Positions 1 through 6,995 of a DNA stretch of 9,130 nucleotides are shown here, piece by piece. The translations under genes and the position numbers were made by a program. The DNA is taken from NCBI GenBank assembly GCA_027021085.1, contig JALUVB010000163.1, forward strand, positions 1-9,130. Direction: 5' to 3'. Under the pieces are notes generated by a model. The model was not told the DNA's origin and did not search any database. It saw nothing but the letters and a program-made list of their open reading frames with translations. Each line of letters opens with the position of its first letter. Within the stretch, counting starts at the first letter, position 1. The DNA comes from a bacterium (GTDB lineage Bacteria; CAIJMQ01; JAADFP01).

Positions 1-28
1 AGTAAACAGTAAATAGTGAACAGTGACT
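1..28. repeat. Degenerate heptamer tandem repeat
   Basis: Four consecutive 7-mers, AGTAAAC, AGTAAAT, AGTGAAC and AGTGACT, stand at the window edge. This is the same style of 7-bp-period repeat as at 4915-5231 and may continue outside the window. The rest of 29-114, between this repeat and the GH78 stop, shows only weak inverted repeats around CCGG. Confidence 0.55.
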
Positions 29-114
29 TGGTATCCTGGTTTCTTGGTTTAGGAATTGAAGCCTGACTGTGTCGTTAATCTCCGGGAATTTCATGGTTTA
101 ATGCCGGGATTCAC

Positions 115-1902
115 TCAGACATGCTCTCTTTTTATTATATGGTGTCCTGAGTCGAGCTGGTCAATAGTTAGAAACTTTCCGTTTGGCATGCCACGCATCA
201 ATTTTCCGTCCACTCTAACACTTGTATCAGCGTGAGCGGGTCGTGGAATGTCGATGCGTGCCGTGGTTCCTTCCGGAATTTCTACTTCCAGAACAAAGGG
301 CTTCTGTGGATAGTTTTCAAACTTGGCTACTACAGTCCCTCGAATTGTCGGGAGCTTTATCTCTGCGCTTTCCAGTGTTCCGGGCCGGGGCTGGATTAGT
401 ATCTTGCTGAAACCTGGTTTTAGCGGGCGGATACCCATGAGAAATCTGGGGATAATGTTAGCAGGTGCGGCCCCCCAGGCGTGATTCCAATCCAGGTTAT
501 TCTTGTACTTCCAGTCCCAGGCTTCCATGGTAATTGTAGAGCCGACCCGTATCATATTCCACCAGCTGCGCTCCTGTCGGGCAGTAAGCAGCTCGAGAGC
601 ATACCTGTCTTCTCCATTCAGGTACAGTGCTTCCAGCAGGTACTGAGCCCCGTACACACTGCAGGCCATGCCCCGGGACCTGACAAAAGAGGCTACTCTT
701 TCCCTCTGCTCTTCCGGAACCAGGCCAAAGGCAAGCGCGAACATGTTGCTGTGCAGTGAGGCGTGCCCGGAGCCCTCCCCGTCAATATATACACCGCGTT
801 CTCTGTCAAACAGCAAGCGGTTGATTGCTTCTTTCACCCGGGCTGCCTGTTTGGCAAAACGCTGCTGGTCTTCTCTACGCCCCAGAACCGAGGCGATGCG
901 GGACATGAGTATCAATACCCGATAGTGAAATGCGTTTACGACAGTGTTAACAGGAAGCATTTCATGGCCGTCGCGTTCACCCTGGGGCCAATCCACGAGG
1001 TCTCTCAGGCCATGCCTGAAGGTATAGCGGGGATGGTGAAGATGCAGTCGCTTTTCAAATTCCTCCCTGCATAGCTCGGATTCCGTGCTGATTAAGCCAT
1101 CTTCCCGGGCCAGGTCAATTAGTGTCTTAACGCATAAATCCTGGTAAAAAGTTGCAAGAGTTTGCGTCTCTCCCGTGTGCATGTAGTCTTCCCAGGCCAT
1201 CATTATGGAATGAAACTGCCATTCCGTGGGCCAGGTGGGATGCTGAATCAGGTACTCAAGGGTGTAGCGAGCCATAGAGTACTCCTTATCAACACAGTAG
1301 TGCCCAAGCTGGTTGATGTATGCATCGCCTTCGTACGGAATGCGCTCGCGGTCACCATCCACGTAAATGCCGCAAAAGGAAGTTGCCTTGATACTGTATT
1401 TGCATAGCTCCCACACGGCATTAAGTATAGAGTTAGTTGATTTGAAAGAAGAGGCATTCTCGTTAAACGGGTAATGTACGCACACCTGGCGGATAGCCAG
1501 GGGATTAATACCGGTTGCATCCTCGATTTCTGCATAACGGAAGGGAAATACTTCTCCGATATGCGGAGGCATTTTAATGGCTGCCGGGCCTGTATTTCGT
1601 TTGTCCGGCGGGATAACGATACGACAGGGATTCCGTTGCCTGTCAGGCTTCTGTTCGATACGGATATAGCGGACTGTTCCCGGAGGGTTTCGGTCGATGC
1701 GGCCGTTGCTGGACAGCTTTTCCCCCAGGTGCACGACAATTGATTTGCGGCCTGGCTTTTCCGGTAATGGCACAAGCAGCGTACCGAACGCTGCTTTCCC
1801 GAAATCAACAAAAAGTGATCCGTCAGCCATCATGCGGGTTTTTACCGGCTTTACCTCTGTCTGTATTAATTCTTTGGGCTTAACCGTGTAGCGTGTTTCC
1901 AT
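115..1902 (-). CDS. GH78-like alpha-L-rhamnosidase family glycoside hydrolase
   Basis: Predicted to hydrolyse terminal alpha-L-rhamnose from glycans or glycosides. The 595-residue protein shows the GH78 (alpha/alpha)6-barrel signature. At residues 182-194, DGDRERIPYEGDA corresponds to the family motif that carries the general acid and substrate-binding acidic residues (E186 and D193 here). The late motif TMEAWDW (458-464) carries the likely catalytic base E460, followed by NHAWGAAP (473-480) and a C-terminal beta-domain starting near LKPGFSKILIQP. Residues 1-150 form a short beta-rich N-terminal part. Many GH78 enzymes are 700-1100 residues with extra N-terminal carbohydrate-binding domains, so this is a compact form. 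I see no signal peptide, suggesting a cytoplasmic enzyme acting on imported oligosaccharides. The ATG at 1902 has only a weak purine-rich ribosome site (AAAGAGAG) upstream, but a good -10 box precedes it. Family assignment is firm; substrate specificity is inferred. Confidence 0.85.
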   Translation of the reverse strand: METRYTVKPKELIQTEVKPVKTRMMADGSLFVDFGKAAFGTLLVPLPEKPGRKSIVVHLGEKLSSNGRIDRNPPGTVRYIRIEQKPDRQRNPCRIVIPPDKRNTGPAAIKMPPHIGEVFPFRYAEIEDATGINPLAIRQVCVHYPFNENASSFKSTNSILNAVWELCKYSIKATSFCGIYVDGDRERIPYEGDAYINQLGHYCVDKEYSMARYTLEYLIQHPTWPTEWQFHSIMMAWEDYMHTGETQTLATFYQDLCVKTLIDLAREDGLISTESELCREEFEKRLHLHHPRYTFRHGLRDLVDWPQGERDGHEMLPVNTVVNAFHYRVLILMSRIASVLGRREDQQRFAKQAARVKEAINRLLFDRERGVYIDGEGSGHASLHSNMFALAFGLVPEEQRERVASFVRSRGMACSVYGAQYLLEALYLNGEDRYALELLTARQERSWWNMIRVGSTITMEAWDWKYKNNLDWNHAWGAAPANIIPRFLMGIRPLKPGFSKILIQPRPGTLESAEIKLPTIRGTVVAKFENYPQKPFVLEVEIPEGTTARIDIPRPAHADTSVRVDGKLMRGMPNGKFLTIDQLDSGHHIIKREHV

Positions 1903-1944
1903 TATTAATTACTCTCTTTTATTTCTGTTTACTTGATAGCTCAG

Positions 1945-1973
1945 ATTATAGGTTAAAAGAAGGTGGAGTGCAA
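1945..1973 (-). promoter_or_regulatory. Candidate sigma70 promoter of the GH78 gene
   Basis: On the minus strand a perfect TATAAT (complement of 1945-1950) lies 17 bp from TTGCAC (complement of 1968-1973). The -10 box is about 42 bp from the ATG at 1902. The -35 matches consensus only at TTG, so this is a moderate candidate based on sequence alone. Confidence 0.45.
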
Positions 1974-2001
1974 CTAAACGGATAAACTACAGTCCCTGGA
2001 G

Positions 2002-2018
2002 CGGGAGGAATGCTCCCG
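2002..2018. repeat. Small GC-rich hairpin after the helicase gene
   Basis: CGGGAG and CTCCCG form a 6-bp stem with a 5-nt loop, 31 bp downstream of the helicase stop codon. No T-run follows on the minus strand, so it is not a convincing intrinsic terminator. It may still protect or end the helicase transcript. Confidence 0.3.
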
Positions 2019-2048
2019 ATGCAGCATGGGGCACACATAGCGGGGATA

Positions 2049-3638
2049 TTATCTGCGTTTCTTGGCGTGAGCAATCAGCGGCTTCTGCCCTTTTTCTTTA
2101 AAGCTGGCCACGATTTCCTCTGCTTTATCAAAAGGCACCGTAATAAAAGAGAACTTCTCCATTACCTGTATATCCCTGATTTGTTTAGCCTTCACTGAAA
2201 CCCTGCTCATAATAAGCTCAACCAGTTTCCTGGCATTGATATTGTCTTTTCTGCCCAGTGCCACAAAAAGCCTTGCTTTGCCCTGCTGGTCAAGTTGCCT
2301 CCCTTTTTCTCCCACTTCTCTTACTTCACCGTAAGTATCAGGGTTGAGTTCTTCTTCGAAACAGTAGTTAAGTATGGCAGCTAATATTTCTGTCGGATTA
2401 TTATCTTCCAGCAATTTCTTGGCCCAGTTATAGTAGGCAGTGTCAATCTTGTCTTCCAGGAGGGTAGATAGGTCATCGTATATCTTTTTCTTTTTGGCTT
2501 CGATAATATCTTTCACCTTTGGCACGCTTGATTTTTTAATGTCAGTCTTGGCGAATCGCTGTATGAACATCAGCTGCTTATACTCGCTGGGAGTGATAAA
2601 CGTGATGGCAGTTCCTTCATTACCGGCCCTTCCTGTGCGGCCTATGCGATGGACATATGATTCCGGGTCGCGGGGCAGCGAATAGTTTATCACGTGCGTG
2701 AGGTTGTTGACGTCGATTCCGCGTCCTGCCACATCTGTAGCCACGAGAATATTCACTCCCTGCTTCTTAAATTTATTAAGAGTCCTCTCCCTTTGTGCCT
2801 GTGAAATATCTCCGTGAATAGCAGCCGCATCATATCCCCTGTCTATCAAATGGGATACCACGGCATCAACATCACTCTTTGTCCTGCAGAAAACCAGGCC
2901 GTAAAAATCATCTTCAATATCAATTATCCTGCATAGGGCCTCAAATTTGTCAGAGGCTTTTACCTCAAAGTATATTTGCTTGGTCAGATTAGGGGTCAGC
3001 TGCTCTTCCTTGACGGTAAGAAGCTGGTAACCCTCCATGTATTTGTAGGCGAGCTCCCTTATCTTCCCCGGTATTGTGGCAGAAAACAGCAGCGTTCTTT
3101 TGTTAGGGTTGGTATGCTGCATTATTTCTTCCATGTCCTCGATGAATCCCATATTTAGCATTTCGTCTGCCTCATCGAGTATCAAGTGCGCAATTTCCCC
3201 CAGCCTGAGTGTCTTTCTGTTCAGGTGGTCAATTATCCTGCCCGGCGTTCCCACTACGATATGCACCCCTTTTTTCAGCCTGCGCAACTGCTGGTCAATA
3301 GACTGCCCCCCATATATGGGTATTATCCTGATATCCTTATCTCCTTTGAGCGAGTTGATTTCTTCTGACACCTGGATAGCCAGCTCCCGGGTAGGAACTA
3401 AAATCAGTGCCTGCACTGTCCTGGAACTTGTATCCATCATTTCGATTAAAGGTAAGCCAAAGGCAGCGGTCTTGCCTGTGCCTGTTTGGGCCTGGGCAAT
3501 GATATTGGTATCATCCCTCAACATCACCGGGATAGTTATAGCCTGAATCGCGGTCGGCTCCTCAAATCCTTTCTTATTAATTGCCTTCAGTATATTGGCT
3601 GAAAGCCCCAGCTCATTAAATGTCTTCCTAATTGTCAT
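2049..3638 (-). CDS. DEAD-box ATP-dependent RNA helicase with DbpA-type RNA-binding domain
   Basis: Cytoplasmic ATP-dependent RNA unwinding, as in the CshA/DeaD/DbpA helicases that act in ribosome assembly, RNA decay and cold adaptation. All family motifs are intact, numbered from the start chosen here: Q motif FEEPTAIQ (25-32), motif I AQTGTGKT (50-57), PTRELA (82-87), GG (110-111), TPGR (131-134), DEAD (155-158), SAT (186-188), motif V ATDVAGRGID (300-309) and motif VI HRIGRTGRAG (330-339). Residues about 454-526 form a DbpA-like RNA-recognition domain (LFVALGRKDNINARKL, then FSFITVPFDKAEEIV), and the tail is basic (KKRR). The ATG at 3638 is preferred because GGAGAAAGGA lies just upstream and MTIRKTFNEL matches typical family N-termini. 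An in-frame ATG at 3677 would add 13 residues but lacks a clear ribosome site. The 529-residue length is normal for DeaD-type proteins. DeaD versus CshA naming cannot be settled here. Confidence 0.95.
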   Translation of the reverse strand: MTIRKTFNELGLSANILKAINKKGFEEPTAIQAITIPVMLRDDTNIIAQAQTGTGKTAAFGLPLIEMMDTSSRTVQALILVPTRELAIQVSEEINSLKGDKDIRIIPIYGGQSIDQQLRRLKKGVHIVVGTPGRIIDHLNRKTLRLGEIAHLILDEADEMLNMGFIEDMEEIMQHTNPNKRTLLFSATIPGKIRELAYKYMEGYQLLTVKEEQLTPNLTKQIYFEVKASDKFEALCRIIDIEDDFYGLVFCRTKSDVDAVVSHLIDRGYDAAAIHGDISQAQRERTLNKFKKQGVNILVATDVAGRGIDVNNLTHVINYSLPRDPESYVHRIGRTGRAGNEGTAITFITPSEYKQLMFIQRFAKTDIKKSSVPKVKDIIEAKKKKIYDDLSTLLEDKIDTAYYNWAKKLLEDNNPTEILAAILNYCFEEELNPDTYGEVREVGEKGRQLDQQGKARLFVALGRKDNINARKLVELIMSRVSVKAKQIRDIQVMEKFSFITVPFDKAEEIVASFKEKGQKPLIAHAKKRR

Positions 3639-3768
3639 ATATTTCCTTTCTCCTATGGAATTGTTATTATCATCCACTTACCCCGAGGCTAAACTGCCTC
3701 TCCCCGCCTGAAGCTAAAGATAAGAAGAGTTTCACCCGGAACCCCTAATAAACATACACCATTACCCG

Positions 3769-3810
3769 AAAAAACACAAAGGGCCCTTCCCTGAGCATCT
3801 CGGGAGGGGC
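3769..3810 (-). terminator. Probable intrinsic terminator of the alpha/beta hydrolase gene
   Basis: Reading the minus strand, about 20 nt after the hydrolase stop codon comes an imperfect GC-rich hairpin (3783-3810; arms GCCCCTCCCGAG and CTCAGGGAAGGGC around a short loop). It is followed within about 8 nt by a run of six T (complement of 3769-3774). This is a Rho-independent terminator layout with a slightly displaced T-run. It separates the hydrolase transcript from the helicase gene. Confidence 0.6.
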
Positions 3811-3829
3811 GTTGCAGCGTGGCGGTAAA

Positions 3830-4771
3830 TCAATTTCTTATTTGATTAAGAGTAATTTCCTGCATCACTGCCTTTTTAGAAACAGGAATAGTAGGATTAC
3901 CTTTCGTGTATCCATACCGGGCAAGAAACTGGTCGGCCAGGTAGAGCGTTTTGTTGAGCCAGGGGGGCTTATTGAAAAAACCGTGGCCTACGCCCTCAGC
4001 CGTGTAGAGTACTGCTGTAATACCCAGCTCTTTAGCTTTTGCGAGGTATATCTTGCCTTGAGAAAGCAGACGGTCCTCTGTGCCATACATCAATAATGTA
4101 GGTGGTGTATTCTTGCCCAGATGCAGGTTCGGCGACATTGACCGGGCAGTTTCGAGAGAACCGAATCGCTTGACTATTTTTGGAATCGAGACGTCGAGCA
4201 CAGGGTTAAAAAGAATCAGTAAATTTGCCCTGGAAGAAATACTTGTATCCTCGCCTTTGCTCTCGGGAGCTGTGGGCAGGGTGGTGCACGCGGCTATGTG
4301 CCCTCCCGCTGAGCCGCCTGCAGCCGCAATGCGGTTAGGGTCTATGCCAAGTCTTGCAGCATTTGCCCGTAACCAGCGAACAGCGCTTTTCGCGTCTTCA
4401 ACCGCCTTATCCAGAGTGGTTCCGTGCCTGCTCTTAACCCGGTAATCGGCGCGGGCCGTGACCATGCCGCGACTGGCTAAGTATTCTGCCTGGTATCTAA
4501 ACTGTGCGATTGAACCTTTATACCATCCGCCCCCAAAAAAGAATACGATGGCCGGCCGTTTATCTTGCTTGCTCCATCCGGGAGGGAAGTGTAGGTATAT
4601 TGCAAGCTTGCCCTGGGGGGTATTCTTGTAAATGTATCTCTTTATGCTCTCCCCACGCTGCATTGTGGGGGAAATCACATAATCTTGTGCTGAGGCATAA
4701 CCTGCAAAGAGCAGCACCAGGGATAACATCACGATATATTGTCCTGGAATAATTCTCGCTGTTTTACTCAT
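3830..4771 (-). CDS. Exported alpha/beta hydrolase, esterase/lipase-like
   Basis: Predicted serine esterase acting outside the cytoplasm, possibly removing acyl groups from polysaccharides or small esters. Residues 1-29 look like a signal peptide: basic start, hydrophobic YIVMLSLVLLFAGY, then ASA before QD. The mature part has an alpha/beta-hydrolase core. The oxyanion-hole segment is FFFGGGW (77-83), with Phe where the HSL/carboxylesterase family usually has His in HGGGW. The nucleophile elbow GGSAGG gives S154, followed by D233 in YGTEDRL and H263 in GVGHGFF, which completes the triad. This FFFGGGW...ASRGMV...ADYRVKSRHGT style is, to my recollection, frequent in Planctomycetota and Verrucomicrobiota. 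The ATG at 4771 is preferred, with AAAGAG 6 nt upstream; an adjacent GTG at 4774 is the alternative. The gene is monocistronic, with its own terminator. Substrate is unknown. Confidence 0.85.
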   Translation of the reverse strand: MSKTARIIPGQYIVMLSLVLLFAGYASAQDYVISPTMQRGESIKRYIYKNTPQGKLAIYLHFPPGWSKQDKRPAIVFFFGGGWYKGSIAQFRYQAEYLASRGMVTARADYRVKSRHGTTLDKAVEDAKSAVRWLRANAARLGIDPNRIAAAGGSAGGHIAACTTLPTAPESKGEDTSISSRANLLILFNPVLDVSIPKIVKRFGSLETARSMSPNLHLGKNTPPTLLMYGTEDRLLSQGKIYLAKAKELGITAVLYTAEGVGHGFFNKPPWLNKTLYLADQFLARYGYTKGNPTIPVSKKAVMQEITLNQIRN

Positions 4772-4864
4772 CACTATCTCTTTATGGAGCTGATTATATC
4801 TATCCTTTGTATTATATTATATTATAGATTATAAAAGGGCTAAGTGTAAGCCTTGGGTAAGCTG

Positions 4865-4885
4865 CTTACACCCCCGGGGTGTAAG
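4865..4885. repeat. 21-bp palindrome with 10-bp arms
   Basis: CTTACACCCC and GGGGTGTAAG are perfect inverted arms around a single C. A partial relative (GTGTAAGCC, GGTAAGC) lies immediately before it, at 4845-4864. There is no T-run on either side, so it reads more like a REP-type palindrome or protein-binding site than an intrinsic terminator. Confidence 0.6.
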
Positions 4886-4959
4886 TAAGGGGAGACCACA
4901 CCCTATGGTCTATAGGCTAAGAGTTGTGAGTCATCAGTCCTGAGTTGTTAGTTCCCTGT

Positions 4960-4975
4960 CCCGGCGTATGCCGGG
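4960..4975. repeat. REP-like hairpin CCCGGC-GTAT-GCCGGG
   Basis: A perfect 6-bp GC stem with a GTAT loop, embedded in the heptamer-repeat stretch. This resembles widely dispersed intergenic REP-type palindromes, but copy number in this genome cannot be seen from one window. Confidence 0.5.
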
Positions 4976-5110
4976 GCGCCTATGCCTCCATGTTAGACTA
5001 TGGTCTAAAAGTTGTGAGTCCCCAGTCCTGAGTTGCGAGTTCCGCCTATTCCCCCGCCTGTATCTTGTATCCTGCCTATTCCTTCACTTACTTGCTACTC
5101 CCTCTCCGTC

Positions 5111-5130
5111 ATTCCTGCGAAAGCAGGAAT
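5111..5130. repeat. REP-like hairpin ATTCCTGC-GAAA-GCAGGAAT
   Basis: A perfect 8-bp stem closed by a GAAA loop, preceded by CGTC and followed by CTATTCCCCC. Sequences of the form GTCATTCC-GCGAAAGC-GGAATC are familiar dispersed repeats in several bacterial phyla. I assign it to that type by resemblance only. Confidence 0.6.
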
Positions 5131-5244
5131 CTATTCCCCCGCTACTATCTACTCACTACCCGCTGCTCACTATACTCCCAGTCTAAAGTCTCAAGTCTAA
5201 GGTCTATAGTCTATTGTGGCCTATAGTCTAATCGGATACCTGGT

Positions 5245-5313
5245 TGATAACGCCCAAGCTCAGCGACTGGGAGCGCGCCAGCGGTCACAGTTCGCTGGAT
5301 TGAATTGTTAGAA
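5245..5313 (-). other. attC recombination site, terminal cassette
   Basis: A 69-bp site. On the plus strand it begins TGATAAC and ends GTTAGAA (inverted core sites), with inner arms AGCGACTG and CAGTTCGCT that pair apart from one extra T. The loop is about 18 nt. It begins 1 bp after the stop codon of the coiled-coil protein gene. It shares the 20-bp string TAACGCCCAAGCTCAGCGAC (5248-5267) exactly with the next attC at 5767-5786. The core at the low-coordinate end reads GTTATCA on the gene strand, departing from GTTRRRY. Confidence 0.8.
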
Positions 5314-5314
5314 G

Positions 5315-5752
5315 TTAAAACTTATCTGGGGACTCTTTAATTTCCTTCTCGTATGTTTTTATAATTTTATCGTTGATACTTAATTGAACTTGCCGTGTCA
5401 GCTTATGTAGATTTTCTTGTGTTCTGAAATGACCATCCAAACAAAATTTGATTACTCTTAAAGCTATCTGCTTGTATTTTCTGCTTCTTAATCTCAATGC
5501 AAGCTTGTTTAAATTCTCTCTATGGGAAACTAACTCTAGTTCATATTCTATTCTTTGCTCTTTGGACTCGGAGTTAATTTTCTGTAGTTGAGAGAGAGAT
5601 GCGTGATAATCAAGTAAATATGTTTCTATTTCCCAGAGCAATCGTTGATCTTCCTCTTTGCGATTTAATATTAATTGGTTTCTTTGGGCTACAAGACCAC
5701 CACCAATAGCCAAAGTAGCTCCAAACAAGGTATATAATAGTTGTTCGTTCAT
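5315..5752 (-). CDS. Small membrane-anchored coiled-coil protein, unknown function
   Basis: I do not recognise a family. The 145-residue protein begins with one hydrophobic segment (about residues 5-23, LLYTLFGATLAIGGGLVAQ). A long charged helical region rich in Glu, Lys, Leu and Gln follows, probably coiled coil, with a short basic tail. It would be a single-pass inner-membrane protein with most of its mass on one side. It occupies its own cassette between attC sites at 5764-5820 and 5245-5313. The ATG at 5752 is chosen. A TTG at 5776 would extend it by 8 residues, but that codon and most of the extension lie inside the attC site, and the added residues (GVRRKIK) look like read-through of the recombination site. 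The ribosome site before the ATG is weak (AGAAGAAAG). The low-complexity helical sequence makes homology guesses unsafe. Confidence 0.65.
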   Translation of the reverse strand: MNEQLLYTLFGATLAIGGGLVAQRNQLILNRKEEDQRLLWEIETYLLDYHASLSQLQKINSESKEQRIEYELELVSHRENLNKLALRLRSRKYKQIALRVIKFCLDGHFRTQENLHKLTRQVQLSINDKIIKTYEKEIKESPDKF

Positions 5753-5763
5753 CTTTATCTTTC

Positions 5764-5820
5764 TTCTAACGCCCAAGCTCAGCGACGGCGGTAGCCGTTC
5801 GCTGTAGCGCCTTGTTAGCC
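5764..5820 (-). other. attC recombination site between nuclease and coiled-coil cassettes
   Basis: A 57-bp site with textbook layout. On the plus strand TTCTAAC and GTTAGCC form the outer cores. The inner arms AGCGA-CGGC and GCCG-T-TCGCT pair around a GGTA loop with one unpaired T, the kind of extrahelical base that orients integrase on folded attC. The TAA stop of the nuclease-like gene (5815-5817) lies within the inverse core, a hallmark of a cassette gene trimmed to its attC. Confidence 0.9.
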
Positions 5821-6951
5821 ATTTGTTTCTTGAAATTCGCTAAGAAGTTCTTTAAGAATCTGAATTATTATATCAACCTTCGTCTCCCACTCTGTAATCC
5901 GGTAGGTTGGGTATCTATTCTGGTAATCATCTGGAACAGTTAGTCCTAACTTGCCGATGACCAAATCTTTTAAACGATCCCTGAATGACTCGACCAGTTC
6001 ATTTCCTTTAAGTGCACCGAAGTAAATTTCTAAACGTCCGTGCGAGAAAACTGTTAATACGGTTCTATGGCCACTTTGTGGCCATCTTACGAGAAATGAT
6101 CCGACAGTTTTTCCTGTACCCCAAACAATCTCACCAGAAAGTGATTTACATTCTTCAAACAGTTTTTTTATTGCACTCACACTTTTTTCTGGAAGCTGTG
6201 CATGTGCATCGGCGAAAAAACTATCATAATCCCATTGTTTCTTAGTTCCCTTTGAGACAGTAACTGTTCTCTTAACCTGACGGGCTTCCTCAGTGTAGCC
6301 GAATAGCATTGGCACAACAATTGTCATGTTATCATGCCTATACTGGCGTGCTTCGACAAGTAAAACTTCAGATCTTTCCAGTTGTTTGTTCAAAAAGTCC
6401 ACAACACTTTTAAGCTCCATCGGCGCATCTTCAAGAAAGAAAACTAATCTGACCTGACCTTCTCTTAAACTATCTTCAACTTGCTCAAAAAAAGAATCCA
6501 CGGCAATTTCTTGATCAGGTTGTAGTTTGTGTAAAGATTCCTCAAGAGAAAGTCCATTATCTTTGGCTGATTTCTCAGCAAGATCACGAATCATTTCTTT
6601 GTCCCAGTAATAGTGTCCATTAGCTGCGTATTCAAGCATTTGGCCGATTACTTCACGGCGGGAACGTGTGTCTTCAAAGCGTTTACACTCAACAAAAGTG
6701 GGCATTGCACTTTGATCAACAAAGAAAAAGTCAATACTCCATCGGTCAGTTCCAGTGTTCGGATCAGGAACAGGCATTTCCCTGGCTATTTGCAACCAGC
6801 GTCGGGGGTCTTCTGGATTAATTTGATTTCCTGGTAATAAATCAGGGTTTTTTTCGAGGATGAGCTGAAGCTCGCGTTCTTCATTCTTACACCGAACTCG
6901 TTCCATAGGCTTTGTAGAGCCATCATTCTCTACAACATAAGCAGTTGACAT
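5815..6951 (-). CDS. PD-(D/E)XK nuclease-like protein (cassette-borne)
   Basis: Predicted nuclease or nuclease-derived DNA-binding protein of 378 residues. The N-terminal third carries a PD-(D/E)XK pattern: E26 in NEERELQLIL, then D74 in DRWSIDFFFVD, then E88-C-K90 in PTFVECKRF, then the helix motif GQMLEYAA with Q104 and Y108. This resembles the core of NucS/DUF91-type and restriction-like endonucleases, in which Asp, Glu and Lys hold the metal and Gln-Tyr belongs to the following helix. Residues about 150-378 hold mixed alpha/beta sequence that I cannot assign. The ATG at 6951 follows GGAGG with 9-nt spacing. It is the only gene of its cassette, driven by the promoter at 7013-7041, and its TAA lies in the attC. 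A role in defence against foreign DNA is an inference from fold and cassette setting; no partner gene is present. Confidence 0.7.
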   Translation of the reverse strand: MSTAYVVENDGSTKPMERVRCKNEERELQLILEKNPDLLPGNQINPEDPRRWLQIAREMPVPDPNTGTDRWSIDFFFVDQSAMPTFVECKRFEDTRSRREVIGQMLEYAANGHYYWDKEMIRDLAEKSAKDNGLSLEESLHKLQPDQEIAVDSFFEQVEDSLREGQVRLVFFLEDAPMELKSVVDFLNKQLERSEVLLVEARQYRHDNMTIVVPMLFGYTEEARQVKRTVTVSKGTKKQWDYDSFFADAHAQLPEKSVSAIKKLFEECKSLSGEIVWGTGKTVGSFLVRWPQSGHRTVLTVFSHGRLEIYFGALKGNELVESFRDRLKDLVIGKLGLTVPDDYQNRYPTYRITEWETKVDIIIQILKELLSEFQETNG

Positions 6952-6995
6952 GAGTCATGGCCTCCATTTTAATATAGATAACATTCTTTTTTATA

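Larger units (their letters stand above)
4786..5244. repeat. Gene-free stretch of degenerate 7-bp-period repeats with palindromes
   Basis: No credible gene lies here. From about 4915 to 5231 the sequence is largely written in degenerate heptamers. A block at 4921-4955 (GAGTTGT, GAGTCAT, CAGTCCT, GAGTTGT, TAGTTCC) recurs at 5009-5043 with 30 of 35 positions identical. Other heptamer runs are CTACTAT/CTACTCA/CTGCTCA (5142-5176) and AGTCTAA/AGTCTCA/GGTCTAT/AGTCTAT (5180-5214). Three strong palindromes are embedded and listed separately. Positions 4801-4840 are AT-rich, with ATTAT repeats upstream of the hydrolase gene that contain several possible minus-strand TATAAT boxes, but no good -35 was found. 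Heptamer short tandemly repeated sequences are known from filamentous cyanobacteria and other bacteria; their role here is unknown. Confidence 0.7.

Noticed and set aside
763-1074. Plus-strand frames opposite the GH78, helicase and hydrolase genes
   Set aside because: All are antisense to well-supported proteins with intact motifs and lack ribosome sites or recognisable domains.
1248-1811. Minus-strand 187-residue frame inside the GH78 gene
   Set aside because: It is a shadow of the GH78 reading frame, rich in Ser, Arg and Cys, with no motif of its own.
3639-3677. Upstream in-frame ATG of the helicase at 3677
   Set aside because: It adds residues MDDNNNSIGERKY that are untypical of the family and lacks a good ribosome site, while a strong GGAGAAAGGA precedes the ATG at 3638.
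4915-5231. Heptamer tract as a CRISPR array
   Set aside because: The repeats are 7-bp period and degenerate, without constant repeats separated by unique spacers of fixed length.
5753-5776. TTG start at 5776 for the coiled-coil protein
   Set aside because: The codon lies inside the attC site, and no ribosome site is visible. The ATG at 5752 just after the core fits cassette structure.
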